64,000 nt of DNA from Emcibacter sp048269205. GTDB taxonomy: Bacteria > Pseudomonadota > Alphaproteobacteria > Sphingomonadales > Emcibacteraceae. The notes beneath the pieces were generated by a model. The model ran no database searches. It saw only the letters and a list, made by a program, of their open reading frames with translations, and was not told the DNA's origin. The position numbers and the translations under genes were made by a program. Of the stretch, positions 17,385 through 25,685 are shown piece by piece (within the stretch, counting starts at the first letter, position 1; every line of letters starts with the position of its first letter). The DNA is taken from the NCBI RefSeq assembly GCF_048269205.1, contig NZ_JBLXJC010000001.1, positions 806,001 to 870,000 on the forward strand, in the 5' to 3' direction.

Positions 17385-17899
17385 TGAAAAAGATTCTAAG
17401 CACAAAATGGGTTCACATTCTCCTGTTCCTGTCCATCATCATAAACGTCTTTATGGCCGGTTTCATTGTGTCCCGTGCAACAATGGGGCCCGACCGGCTG
17501 GAGAAAAGATCGCATGGCATGTCCAGCCTTGCCTCGCTGACAAGATATTTGCCGCGTGAGCAGCGTCGGGAGTTTTTTCATGGCCTTTGGGATCAGCGCG
17601 GGCAGTTCAGGGTTATCAAAAGGGAACTTGCGGACATCAATCGCGACCTGATCGAATTGCTCAAGGCGGAGGAAATTGACCGGGATAAGCTTGGCGAAAT
17701 GCTGCTTCGGGAGCGGGAAATTCATCAGCAGATGATTTCCCGGTTCCAGGACAGCCTGGTGGAAGGGATTCTCAAAATGCCACCAACAGAAAGAAAAGCC
17801 CTGCTGGAAGAGGCCCAGCGCAACTTCGAGGAACGACAGCAGCGCAGGAAATTCTGGAACGACAAGGATATGCTGCCACCCCCGCCGCCGGGTGAATAG
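17384..17899 (+). CDS. Spy/CnrX-like periplasmic heavy-metal-resistance domain protein
   Basis: A 171-aa protein with an N-terminal membrane anchor (VHILLFLSIIINVFMAGFIV, about 10-29). A long helical periplasmic domain follows, rich in Arg/Glu/Gln (LPREQRREFFHGLWDQRGQF and ILKMPPTERKALLEEAQ). The C-terminus is proline-rich. The pattern fits the Metal_resist family (PF13801), which includes CnrX, ZraP and Spy-like proteins that sense metals or unfolded periplasmic proteins. The usual metal-binding His/Met set is not obvious. It overlaps the upstream gene by one base, completing a sigma/anti-sigma/sensor operon. Confidence 0.7.
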   Translation: MKKILSTKWVHILLFLSIIINVFMAGFIVSRATMGPDRLEKRSHGMSSLASLTRYLPREQRREFFHGLWDQRGQFRVIKRELADINRDLIELLKAEEIDRDKLGEMLLREREIHQQMISRFQDSLVEGILKMPPTERKALLEEAQRNFEERQQRRKFWNDKDMLPPPPPGE

Positions 17900-17975
17900 G
17901 ACTGTTCAAAGTTTACATATAATTAACTAATTGTAGAGCATTTCATGCTATCTTTGCCTGTCTGACTTATATGCA

Positions 17976-17999
17976 GGAACCGGTCATAACCTACCGGTT
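17976..17999 (+). promoter_or_regulatory. GGAAC-N16-GTT element and inverted repeat before the SprA-related gene
   Basis: AACCGGT (17978-17984) and ACCGGTT (17993-17999) form perfect 7-base arms with an 8-base spacer. The same stretch reads as GGAAC-N16-GTT, close to an ECF sigma promoter. It ends just before the ribosome site of the gene at 18016. Operator, RNA hairpin and ECF promoter are all possible. Confidence 0.35.
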
Positions 18000-18015
18000 A
18001 GTACAGGAAAGTGGA

Positions 18016-18678
18016 ATGATCAGCGCAGTTTCACCATCTACAACAGGGGTCTACCCGGCTCCCCAAGGCAGCACCACGGTGCGCCCGTCAGAGCCGTCTG
18101 GCTCTTCCGGGGCCCATGTGCATGGTGATCATGATGCAGGGCCTGCCAAAAAGGCGTCCTCTTCCGCTGTTTCATCCTCTTCTGAAGGGCAACTGACGGA
18201 AGAAGAACAAGCGAAAGTCAAAGAACTTCAGTCTGTGGACCGCGAGATCCGCGCCCATGAACAGGCACACAAGGCCGCCGGTGGTCAGCATGCCGGTGCC
18301 GCTTCCTATAGTTATGTAACCGGACCGGACGGAAAACGCTATGCCGTAAGTGGCGAGGTGCCCATCAATATTGCCCCGGTAGAAGGGGATCCCGCAGCAA
18401 CCGCCGCGAAAATGGAGCAGGTCATCTCTGCAGCGCTGGCGCCGGCCGATCCTTCCGCTCAGGATCGCAAGGTTGCCGCACAGGCCCGGGCCGCCAAAAG
18501 CAAGGCATTGGCCGAAGCTAATGCCTTGAGGGCCGAGGAAAATAGCGCCAAATCAAATAGCGCAGAGAACAGTAATGCTCCTGCCGGGCAAAAACCGATC
18601 TCCGGTGTTTCCGCCTACCAGGCCGCAGACGGCCTTTCAGTGACGACGGCAAGTTCCGGTCTCTCTTTCGCCGTCTGA
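18016..18678 (+). CDS. Putative metalloprotease, SprA-related family
   Basis: A 220-aa protein with a low-complexity Ser/Pro/Gly-rich first 70 residues, then a conserved core. The core includes REIRAHEQAHKAAGGQHAGA (about 78-97), whose HEQAH segment is the putative zinc site. SYVTGPDGKRYAVSGEVPI and a helical AAQARAAKSKALAEANALRA region follow. This matches the SprA-related/CJM1_0395 family, where metalloprotease activity is predicted but unproven. I chose the ATG at 18016 because AGGAAA precedes it. No signal peptide is evident. Confidence 0.75.
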   Translation: MISAVSPSTTGVYPAPQGSTTVRPSEPSGSSGAHVHGDHDAGPAKKASSSAVSSSSEGQLTEEEQAKVKELQSVDREIRAHEQAHKAAGGQHAGAASYSYVTGPDGKRYAVSGEVPINIAPVEGDPAATAAKMEQVISAALAPADPSAQDRKVAAQARAAKSKALAEANALRAEENSAKSNSAENSNAPAGQKPISGVSAYQAADGLSVTTASSGLSFAV

Positions 18679-18909
18679 TTTTTTCTTTTTCAGAACAAAA
18701 TTTCGACCAAATCGGGAGGCCGCTTTTGCAGGTATCCGCCTGGGTGGTTTTCTGTTTGAAAGAGCGCCTTGTTAACGTCTTATTATGAAATCAGCTTTAT
18801 ATGATTATAATCTAAACAACAGTATTTTTCGTGTCTGTAAGAAGCTGTGTAGTTTTACGGATTGCAGGCAAGGGGGCGAGAAAAACGGGGTCCAGTTTGG
18901 AAAGTGAGT

Positions 18910-20790
18910 ATGGACATCCAGAATTCATCAAAAGGTATGGAAAAAATATTCCAGCGCTTGAGAGTCAGGACGGTATTTTTCGTTCTGATGTTGATGATGG
19001 CGGTAATGTTCCTGTTTACCCACTTTTATTCTATCCGGAATTATTCGGATTTCATATCGGGTCAGTCGCAGGAAAGCACTGAATATCTCCTGCAGGTAAT
19101 GGCTCAGGATCGCCTGCATGAGTACCGTGAAGACAAGCTCAGGCGTTTTGTCAATTTCCTGACCAGTTCTGATATTTTTGACCTGTCGTCCGAGCAAATG
19201 GCGGATCGTCAGGTCGTGGATAAGGTGCTGGCAGACCGAATGGCAATGCTTTCCGAAGATGCGCAACATCATAACATCGCAACCATCAGGCTTTATGACA
19301 GGCAGGGAAATCTTGCTAGCGTGTGGGATCTAAATGATTTTGTCACAGGTGAGGTGGACAACGGTGCGATGCTGGAGATCGTTGCCCGGCTTGATCCGGA
19401 CGTTGCGACCGATTTCCATGGCAAGTCGGCCAAGGGTGTTCCTTATCACCTGTACCACAAACCCATGCGGAACGGATACAGGGCAATTGTTGTGACGACC
19501 CCTTTGATCTCGGTTGCAGGACTTGCAAAAATTATCAAGGGTGATGTTCATGTTCTGAACGACGGGGGAGAAATCATATTCCAGGACCTGTATTACAGCT
19601 CGGATGAGCGCAGGTATCTTATGGAGTATATCAAGCCGCAGGATATTCAATTGGATATTTCCGGTGAAGCCCATCAGGACCAGCTTCATTTGAGAGTTTA
19701 TGTTGATGACAAACTTGAACAACTGGAGGAAAGTCATATCCGATCTTACAGTATTCTGTTTGCTCTTCTTGGTGCGATTTGCATCTGGATAGTCGGGAAC
19801 TTTCTTCTACGCATCGGTGTGCTGGACAGGATCAGGCAGATTTCCCGGGCGCTGGATATGATCGTACGGGGCAAGACCGATGTGGTGATCCCGCCGGCCA
19901 GCAGTGATTCCCTCGGCAAGCTGACACAGAGCCTGAAACGGGTGGTAGAGTATCAGATTGAAAGAAACCAGCTTTTGGAAGAGCTGGCGCGAGCAAAAAA
20001 GGCCGCTGAATCTGCCAACAGGGCCAAATCGGAGTTTCTGGCCAACATGAGCCACGAACTGCGGACGCCGCTCAATGCGATCATCGGATTTTCAGAAGTA
20101 CTGGCCAGCGATTTCATCGGTATCAACCGGGAAGAAAAGCTGAAGGAATATGCAGGGGATATTCGTAACAGCGGTCATCATTTACTTGAGATTATCAATG
20201 ATATTCTGGATCTGGCCAAAGTCGAGGCGGGTCATATGGAGCTTGTGGAAAGGAACATTGATCTTGCCGATGTGGCGGAGCATTCCATGAAACTGATTTC
20301 CGCCCAGGCCCGGAAGAAAGAAATCAGCATTCATCAGCTTATCCCCACTTCCATGCCATTGCTGAGAGCCGATGACAGGATGATCGCCCAGATACTGATC
20401 AATTTACTGTCCAATGCCGTCAAATTCACTCCGCCGGGCGGAGAGGTTGTGGTTTCGGCCAATATCAAGACGAGCGGCGAATGCGTTCTGTCAGTGTCTG
20501 ATAATGGCATCGGTATTGAAAAAGACAAGATTGAAGAGGTCATCAACCCGTTCCGGCAGATTGACAACAGCTATGCCAAGGAGCATCAGGGAACCGGTCT
20601 CGGCTTGTCCCTTGTGCGGTCTTTCGCCGAACTGCATGGCGGCTATATTGAAATTGAAAGTGAGTGGGGAATGGGGATGACGGTATATGTTGTTTTCCCA
20701 GCCACACGCCTGCTCACTGAAAAGCAGGGGTCAATGTTCCCCGAAGCCATGTTGTCTGAAGTGAATGTTGGTTCTGTCCGCCGCGGCTAG
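18910..20790 (+). CDS. Membrane sensor histidine kinase
   Basis: Orphan sensor kinase of about 626 aa. Helix 1 lies at about 21-42 (VFFVLMLMMAVMFLFTHF). A periplasmic sensor of about 240 residues follows, then helix 2 (ILFALLGAICIWIVGNFLL, about 280-298) and a HAMP-like linker. The HisKA H-box SHELRTPLNAIIGF has its histidine near 382. The HATPase has an N-box ILINLLSNAVKF, DNGIGIE and GTGLGLS near 560. All catalytic boxes are intact. No receiver domain is attached and no response regulator gene is adjacent. The ATG at 18910 is preferred over an upstream in-frame ATG at 18862. The signal is unknown. Confidence 0.88.
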   Translation: MDIQNSSKGMEKIFQRLRVRTVFFVLMLMMAVMFLFTHFYSIRNYSDFISGQSQESTEYLLQVMAQDRLHEYREDKLRRFVNFLTSSDIFDLSSEQMADRQVVDKVLADRMAMLSEDAQHHNIATIRLYDRQGNLASVWDLNDFVTGEVDNGAMLEIVARLDPDVATDFHGKSAKGVPYHLYHKPMRNGYRAIVVTTPLISVAGLAKIIKGDVHVLNDGGEIIFQDLYYSSDERRYLMEYIKPQDIQLDISGEAHQDQLHLRVYVDDKLEQLEESHIRSYSILFALLGAICIWIVGNFLLRIGVLDRIRQISRALDMIVRGKTDVVIPPASSDSLGKLTQSLKRVVEYQIERNQLLEELARAKKAAESANRAKSEFLANMSHELRTPLNAIIGFSEVLASDFIGINREEKLKEYAGDIRNSGHHLLEIINDILDLAKVEAGHMELVERNIDLADVAEHSMKLISAQARKKEISIHQLIPTSMPLLRADDRMIAQILINLLSNAVKFTPPGGEVVVSANIKTSGECVLSVSDNGIGIEKDKIEEVINPFRQIDNSYAKEHQGTGLGLSLVRSFAELHGGYIEIESEWGMGMTVYVVFPATRLLTEKQGSMFPEAMLSEVNVGSVRRG

Positions 20791-20811
20791 AAAGCGGTAC
20801 TCAGGTAAATA

Positions 20812-20847
20812 AAAGCCCGGTCTCCTGTAGCGGAGGTTCCGGGCTTT
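20812..20847. terminator. Bidirectional terminator between the sensor kinase and TPR genes
   Basis: Outer stem AAAGCCCGG / CCGGGCTTT with a nested CTCC / GGAG stem inside. It lies between the convergent kinase and TPR genes. Confidence 0.75.
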
Positions 20848-20909
20848 AGTCTGCGGGTAAGGCCGGCAAATCCGTGAGAGGGGACAAACGGAATACCGGC
20901 AGTTCTGTG

Positions 20910-21392
20910 TTACATTTGCCGTGCGGCTTCTACGTTGGCGAGGACGATCTTGTTGCTGTCGCTCATTTCAAGCGCCCGGGACAGAATCTCATGGGCGTTT
21001 TCCTTTTTGTTCAGCGCGGTCAGGGCAACGCCCTTGTTGTTCAGCGCCTTCCAGTTCTGTTCGTCATAGCCAAGGGATTTGTTGCAGCTGGCCAGGGCAT
21101 CCTCAAAATCGCTTTTCATGGCTTGTACGGCGCAGATGTCGGAATAAATCCGGCTACGCATTTCGCCGTCCATGGGCTTTTTGGAAGCTTTCTTCAGATA
21201 TTTAAGGGCCTTGTTCAGTTTGCCGGCGGCGATATTCTTTTCCGCCAGGTGATGCAGTTCACCCTTGCCGCCATGCAGAAGCAGGGCATCAGATGAAAGG
21301 TCCGCAGCCGTTGCGGGTGTGAATGAAACCAGTGAAAAGGCCCCGGCGAGGGCCAGTATGGTAAATGAAGTTCTTTTATTTTCGGTGCTCAT
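20910..21392 (-). CDS. Secreted tetratricopeptide-repeat protein
   Basis: About 160 aa with a signal peptide (FTILALAGAFSLVSFTPATAADL) followed by about three TPR-type helical repeats. These include KLNKALKYLKKASKKP, DFEDALASCNKSLGYD and NWKALNNKGVALTALN. Likely periplasmic, and probably a scaffold or protein-interaction factor. An AGGAG precedes two consecutive ATGs (21395 and 21392), and either could be used. It diverges from a LysR gene with which it shares dyad sequences in a 100-bp gap, so it could be the regulator's target. Confidence 0.75.
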   Translation of the reverse strand: MSTENKRTSFTILALAGAFSLVSFTPATAADLSSDALLLHGGKGELHHLAEKNIAAGKLNKALKYLKKASKKPMDGEMRSRIYSDICAVQAMKSDFEDALASCNKSLGYDEQNWKALNNKGVALTALNKKENAHEILSRALEMSDSNKIVLANVEAARQM

Positions 21393-21437
21393 CATCAATT
21401 CTCCTGTGATCTCCTGAACTTTAATTACAAATATATT

Positions 21438-21483
21438 GAATAGCAACGTAGATTAATATAATAATACCTATTCATAAATGAAT
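21438..21483. promoter_or_regulatory. Inverted repeats in the TPR/LysR divergent gap
   Basis: GAATAG (21438-21443) and CTATTC (21468-21473) form one inverted repeat, and ATTCAT-AA-ATGAAT (21470-21483) forms another. Such AT-rich dyads are typical of LysR binding sites. Autoregulation is inferred only. Confidence 0.4.
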
Positions 21484-21492
21484 GGATTTGTC

Positions 21493-22437
21493 ATGGACTG
21501 GAATGCACTGAAACTTTTCAAGATGATTGCCGACTGCGGCAGTTTGTCTGCCGCATCCCGACGGCTCAATATCAGCCAGCCGACCCTCAGCCGCAAGCTG
21601 GTGGCCCTGGAGGAAAGCCTGGACAGCCAGCTGTTCCAGCGTCTGCCCAAGGGGCTTGTTCTGACCGAGGCAGGGGAAAAAATCATTTCCCTGGTCGAGG
21701 AGATGGAGGAGAAAGCCCTGGATGTGGAGAAGGCTGTTACCGGGCAGAACAAACGGCTGGAAGGCACCGTGCGGCTGACCACGACAGAATATATCGGCAC
21801 CTACTGGGTTCCGGAATTAATGGCCGAGTTTCACGAGCAATATCCGGGGATTTCCGTGGACCTGAATATCGATATGGCCCCCCGGGACCTCTTGCGCCGT
21901 GAGGCGGATATCGCCGTGCGTCTCGGTTATCCGAAACAGCCGGATCTGATTGCCAGAAAACTGGGGGTGATGGCGAACTATCTGGCCGCCAGCCCGGCCT
22001 ATATTGAAAAACATGGTTTGCCGCGAAAGCTGTCGGACATCAAGGATCATCTGGGGATTGGTCTGGAGGAAGCGATCATGCATCATCCCGATGTGTGGAA
22101 AATCTTCAGGATGTTCGAGCCCATCAAAATGGTTTTTACCAGCAACAGCATGCTGGCCAACTACGAGGCGGTGAGCCAGGGGCTCGGGATCGGTTTTTTC
22201 TCCGATCTGGCCCACGAAAGATATCCCGACCTGGTGGAGGTGGTGCTAGAGGATGCGGAACCTCTGGTGCTGGATGTGTGGCTGGTGACCCATGCGGATA
22301 TTCAGCATAACGCCCGCATCCGAGCCCTCTATGATTTCCTGGCGGAAAAGCTTGCGGTCTGGTTCAGGACCCGGTCGGGGCCTGTTGATATAAAAGAAAA
22401 GCCCGGAATGGCGGAACCGTCCCGGGCTGCTGAATAG
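21493..22437 (+). CDS. LysR-family transcriptional regulator
   Basis: A LysR-type regulator of about 314 aa. The winged HTH covers about residues 1-60 (LKLFKMIADCGSLSAASRRL then SQPTLSRKLVALEESLDSQL), and a periplasmic-binding-protein-like effector domain covers about 90-290. I prefer the ATG at 21493 to one at 21478 because the family normally begins MDWNALK and the earlier codon lies inside a dyad. The effector is unknown. The last codons overlap the pnt terminator hairpin. Confidence 0.9.
   Translation: MDWNALKLFKMIADCGSLSAASRRLNISQPTLSRKLVALEESLDSQLFQRLPKGLVLTEAGEKIISLVEEMEEKALDVEKAVTGQNKRLEGTVRLTTTEYIGTYWVPELMAEFHEQYPGISVDLNIDMAPRDLLRREADIAVRLGYPKQPDLIARKLGVMANYLAASPAYIEKHGLPRKLSDIKDHLGIGLEEAIMHHPDVWKIFRMFEPIKMVFTSNSMLANYEAVSQGLGIGFFSDLAHERYPDLVEVVLEDAEPLVLDVWLVTHADIQHNARIRALYDFLAEKLAVWFRTRSGPVDIKEKPGMAEPSRAAE
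22391..22428 (-). terminator. Terminator of the pnt operon, inside the end of the LysR gene
   Basis: Stem AGCCCGG / CCGGGCT with a 15-base loop. On the minus strand it is followed by TTTTCTTTT. It lies inside the last codons of the convergent LysR gene. Confidence 0.65.
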
Positions 22438-22452
22438 GATTATGATGCAGGC

Positions 22453-23871
22453 TCAGAGAGCTTTCACAATGTCCTCGACCATCTTCTTGGCGTCGGCGAA
22501 CAGCATCATGGTGTTGTCGCGGAAGAACAGTTCGTTCTGCACCCCGGCGTAGCCGGCGGCCATGCCGCGTTTGACGAACAGAACCGTGCCCGCATTTTCC
22601 ACATCCAGGACCGGCATGCCGTAGATCGGGCTTGTCTTGTCGGTCTTGGCGGCCGGGTTGGTGACGTCATTGGCGCCGATGACGAAGGCCACATCGGTCT
22701 GGCTGAACTGGCTGTTGATATCCTCCAGTTCAAAGACCTCGTCATAGGGCACATCGGCCTCGGCCAGGAGCACATTCATGTGCCCCGGCATGCGACCGGC
22801 GACCGGATGAATGGCGTAACTGACCTTGACGCCTTCCTCTTTCAGCATCTCGGCCATTTCCTTGAGCGCATGCTGGGCCTTGGCCACGGCCATGCCGTAT
22901 CCGGGGACAATGATGACGGAGCCGGCGTTCTTCATGATGAAGGCTGCATCTTCGGCAGAGCCCTGTTTGACCGGGCGCTCTTCGGCGCCCCCGGTGGCTG
23001 CAGCGGCATCTTCGCCGCCAAAGCCGCCCAGGATCACACTGATGAAGGAGCGGTTCATGGCTGTACACATGATGTAGCTGAGAATCGCGCCCGAGGAGCC
23101 CACCAGGGCCCCCGTGACGATCAGGGCGTTATTGCCCAGGGTAAAGCCGATACCGGCCGCGGCCCAGCCGGAATAGCTGTTCAGCATGCTGACCACCACC
23201 GGCATGTCGGCCCCGCCGATCGGGATGATGATCAGGAAGCCGATCACAAAGCTTGCCGCCATGATGTACCACATCAGGTGACCACCGCCTGTGGCGGCCC
23301 CTTCACTGAGGGAGAAGGCAACGATCAGGCCGATGATGCCGAGGCCGAGCAGGCCGTTGATCAGGTGGCGTGCCGGCAGCAGGATCGGTTTGCCGGACAT
23401 ATTGCCGTTCAATTTGGCGAAGGCAATGACCGAGCCGGAGAAGGTAATGGCGCCGATGGCGGCGCCAAGGGCCATCTCGATGCGACTTGCCACGTAAATA
23501 TTGCCCAGGGCATCGGTAATGCCGAAGGCTCTTGGTTCTGCGAAAGCTGCGCCCGCCACCAGCACGGCAGCCAGGCCCACAAGGCTGTGGAAGGCAGCCA
23601 CAAGCTGTGGCATGTCGGTCATGGCGATACGCCGGGCGGTAACAAGCCCGATACCGCCACCAACGACAAGGGCAATGATGATCCAGGTATAGCTGACAAT
23701 TTCCGGGTTCAACACTGTTGTGATGACCGCAATGGCCATACCCAGCATGCCGAAGTTGTTGCCCCGGCGGCTGGTTTCCGGTGAACTGAGGCCGCGCAGC
23801 GACATGATAAAGAGAACACCGGCCACCAGATAGGCAAGAGCGGTGAGATCCGCGATCATTTGTTCAGACAT
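22453..23871 (-). CDS. pntB: NAD(P) transhydrogenase subunit beta
   Basis: Inner-membrane subunit of proton-translocating transhydrogenase, which reduces NADP+ with NADH using the proton gradient. Of 472 aa, the first about 270 form nine or so membrane helices and the last about 180 form the NADP-binding domain III. Domain III is visible as VIIVPGYGMAVAKAQ, AIHPVAGRMPGHMNVLLAEA and VIGANDVTNPAA. It follows pntAb by 13 bp, in the order pntAa-pntAb-pntB. Confidence 0.97.
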   Translation of the reverse strand: MSEQMIADLTALAYLVAGVLFIMSLRGLSSPETSRRGNNFGMLGMAIAVITTVLNPEIVSYTWIIIALVVGGGIGLVTARRIAMTDMPQLVAAFHSLVGLAAVLVAGAAFAEPRAFGITDALGNIYVASRIEMALGAAIGAITFSGSVIAFAKLNGNMSGKPILLPARHLINGLLGLGIIGLIVAFSLSEGAATGGGHLMWYIMAASFVIGFLIIIPIGGADMPVVVSMLNSYSGWAAAGIGFTLGNNALIVTGALVGSSGAILSYIMCTAMNRSFISVILGGFGGEDAAAATGGAEERPVKQGSAEDAAFIMKNAGSVIIVPGYGMAVAKAQHALKEMAEMLKEEGVKVSYAIHPVAGRMPGHMNVLLAEADVPYDEVFELEDINSQFSQTDVAFVIGANDVTNPAAKTDKTSPIYGMPVLDVENAGTVLFVKRGMAAGYAGVQNELFFRDNTMMLFADAKKMVEDIVKAL

Positions 23872-23884
23872 TTACAGACCCCCC

Positions 23885-24247
23885 TTACGCTTTTTTGCCG
23901 TCGCTGTCAGAAGCGGGCTTTGGTTTTTTCTTATACATGGCCAGCATGCGGTGGGTGACGGCGAAACCGCCGAAGATATTCACTGCGGCCAGCCCGATGG
24001 CGATGACGCCGAGAATCTTGGCTAGGCTCATGCCTTCCGGCCCGCCGGCGATCAGGGCGCCGACGATGATGACCGAGGAAATAGCGTTGGTCACGGCCAT
24101 CAGCGGGGTATGAAGGGCTGGTGTTACGCTCCAGACCACATAATAACCGACAAAAATGGCCAGCACGAAAAGGGAAAGCTGGGACAGGAACGGGCTTGCG
24201 TGCGCCGTTCCGGTGGCCATATCAGCCATCTGCTGCAGTTTTTCCAT
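23885..24247 (-). CDS. pntAb: NAD(P) transhydrogenase subunit alpha part 2 (membrane)
   Basis: Membrane domain of the split alpha subunit, 120 aa with three to four helices (LSLFVLAIFVGYYVVWSVTP and AISSVIIVGALIAGGP). In E. coli this is fused to the soluble domain, while Alphaproteobacteria commonly encode it separately, as here. The ATG at 24247 is chosen because an AGGAGGGA lies just before it. The upstream start codon in the same frame would fall inside pntAa. The gap to the pntAa stop is one base. Confidence 0.94.
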   Translation of the reverse strand: MEKLQQMADMATGTAHASPFLSQLSLFVLAIFVGYYVVWSVTPALHTPLMAVTNAISSVIIVGALIAGGPEGMSLAKILGVIAIGLAAVNIFGGFAVTHRMLAMYKKKPKPASDSDGKKA

Positions 24248-24248
24248 T

Positions 24249-25406
24249 TTAGTTCCCTCCTGCTTTGAAGTTGGGATGAACAATGGCACCGTCACGGGTG
24301 AGCAGGATGCCGCTCACGGTTTCATCCTCGTAATTTATGTTGAGTGACCTGCTTTCCCCGTCCACATGAGGGGTGATGAAGTTAAGCAGGTTCTTGGAAA
24401 ACAGGGCGCTGGCATCAGCAGCTAGGCGGCCCGGCATATTATGGTGGCCGACGATTTTCACACCCTTGTGCTCGACGATTTCGCCAAGCTTGCTCAGGGT
24501 GACATTGCCGCCCTGTTCGACGGCCAGATCGACAATCACACTGCCCGGTTTCATGCTTTCCACCATTTCGTCGGTGACCAGAACCGGCGCGGCGCGGCCG
24601 GGGATCAGGGCGGTGGTAATGACCAGGTCCTGTTTGGTGATGGTGTCGGCGATCAGCTTGGCCTGCTTGGCCTTGTATTCGTTGCTCATCTCTTTCGCAT
24701 AGCCGCCGGCGGTTTCCGCCTGTTTGGTTTCTTCGTCCTCGACCATGACGAATTTTCCGCCCAGGCTTTCCACCTGTTCCTTCGCCGCAAGGCGGACGTC
24801 CGTGGCGGAGACGATGGCGCCGAGACGCTTGGCGGTGGCAATGGCCTGAAGCCCGGCGACACCGGCGCCCATGACCAGGACCTTTGCCGGGGCAACAGTG
24901 CCGGCGGCGGTCATCATCATGGGGAAGGCGCGACCATATTCATAGGCGCCGTCAATGACGGCCCGATAGCCGGCCAGGTTGGACTGGGATGACAGGATGT
25001 CCATGCTCTGGGCCCGGGTGATGCGGGGCATCAGTTCCATGGCATAGGCCTCGATATTGCCCTTGGCATAGATATCCAGCATGGCTGTGTCTGCATAGGG
25101 CGCCAAACTCGCGATGAGTTTTGTGCCGGGTTCGATCATTGCAATCTCGTCAATGTCCCCCTCAGCCGCATGCAGGGGGCGCTGGACCTTGAAGATGATT
25201 TTCGCATCCCTGTAGGTGTCGGCGGCATCCGCCGTAATGCTGGCCCCAGCGGCCTTGTAATCTGCATCCGGGATACTGCTGTGCAGTCCCGCATCTTTCT
25301 CCACCGATACGTCAAAACCCAGCTGGATCAGCTTTTTGACCGTATCGGGCGTGGCGGCAACACGCGTTTCATGCGCCCGCCGCTCTTTTGGAATTGCTAG
25401 TTTCAT
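24249..25406 (-). CDS. pntAa: NAD(P) transhydrogenase subunit alpha part 1 (NAD-binding)
   Basis: Soluble NAD(H)-binding domain I of transhydrogenase, 385 aa. It begins MKLAIPKERRAHETRVAATP, typical of the alanine dehydrogenase/PNT fold. The Rossmann motif is VLVMGAGVAGLQAIATAKRLG near 171-191. The NAD-site loop is near RITRAQSMDILSSQSNLAGY (about 128-147). First gene of the pnt operon. The 280-bp region upstream (25407-25685) is AT-rich and contains no supported gene, so it probably holds the promoter. Confidence 0.96.
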   Translation of the reverse strand: MKLAIPKERRAHETRVAATPDTVKKLIQLGFDVSVEKDAGLHSSIPDADYKAAGASITADAADTYRDAKIIFKVQRPLHAAEGDIDEIAMIEPGTKLIASLAPYADTAMLDIYAKGNIEAYAMELMPRITRAQSMDILSSQSNLAGYRAVIDGAYEYGRAFPMMMTAAGTVAPAKVLVMGAGVAGLQAIATAKRLGAIVSATDVRLAAKEQVESLGGKFVMVEDEETKQAETAGGYAKEMSNEYKAKQAKLIADTITKQDLVITTALIPGRAAPVLVTDEMVESMKPGSVIVDLAVEQGGNVTLSKLGEIVEHKGVKIVGHHNMPGRLAADASALFSKNLLNFITPHVDGESRSLNINYEDETVSGILLTRDGAIVHPNFKAGGN

Positions 25407-25685
25407 ACCGACTTTTTCCCATTAGTTTTTTATTCTTTGATTATGTTTATTTCTGTATTGGTGTTTCATGCTTCAAATCACATGGATACACGAAAATGTG
25501 TACATAACAGCAGGCCGGAAATGTACCGGGTCACACCTGCGGGCATGATAGAGAAGTTTCCATCATGGTGAATGCATAAAAGTAACAGGTGCCCTGCCAC
25601 AGGAAGTGTAGACAAAATAGAATCTTGTGCAACGCAAATAAACAGGATTTATGTCTGCTATACGAATGGTTTATGGTGAAACCTT

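Noticed and set aside
22780..23784. 334-codon open frame on the plus strand opposite pntB
   Set aside because: Antisense to a clear pntB; the translation is His/Gly/Asp-rich and resembles no protein family.
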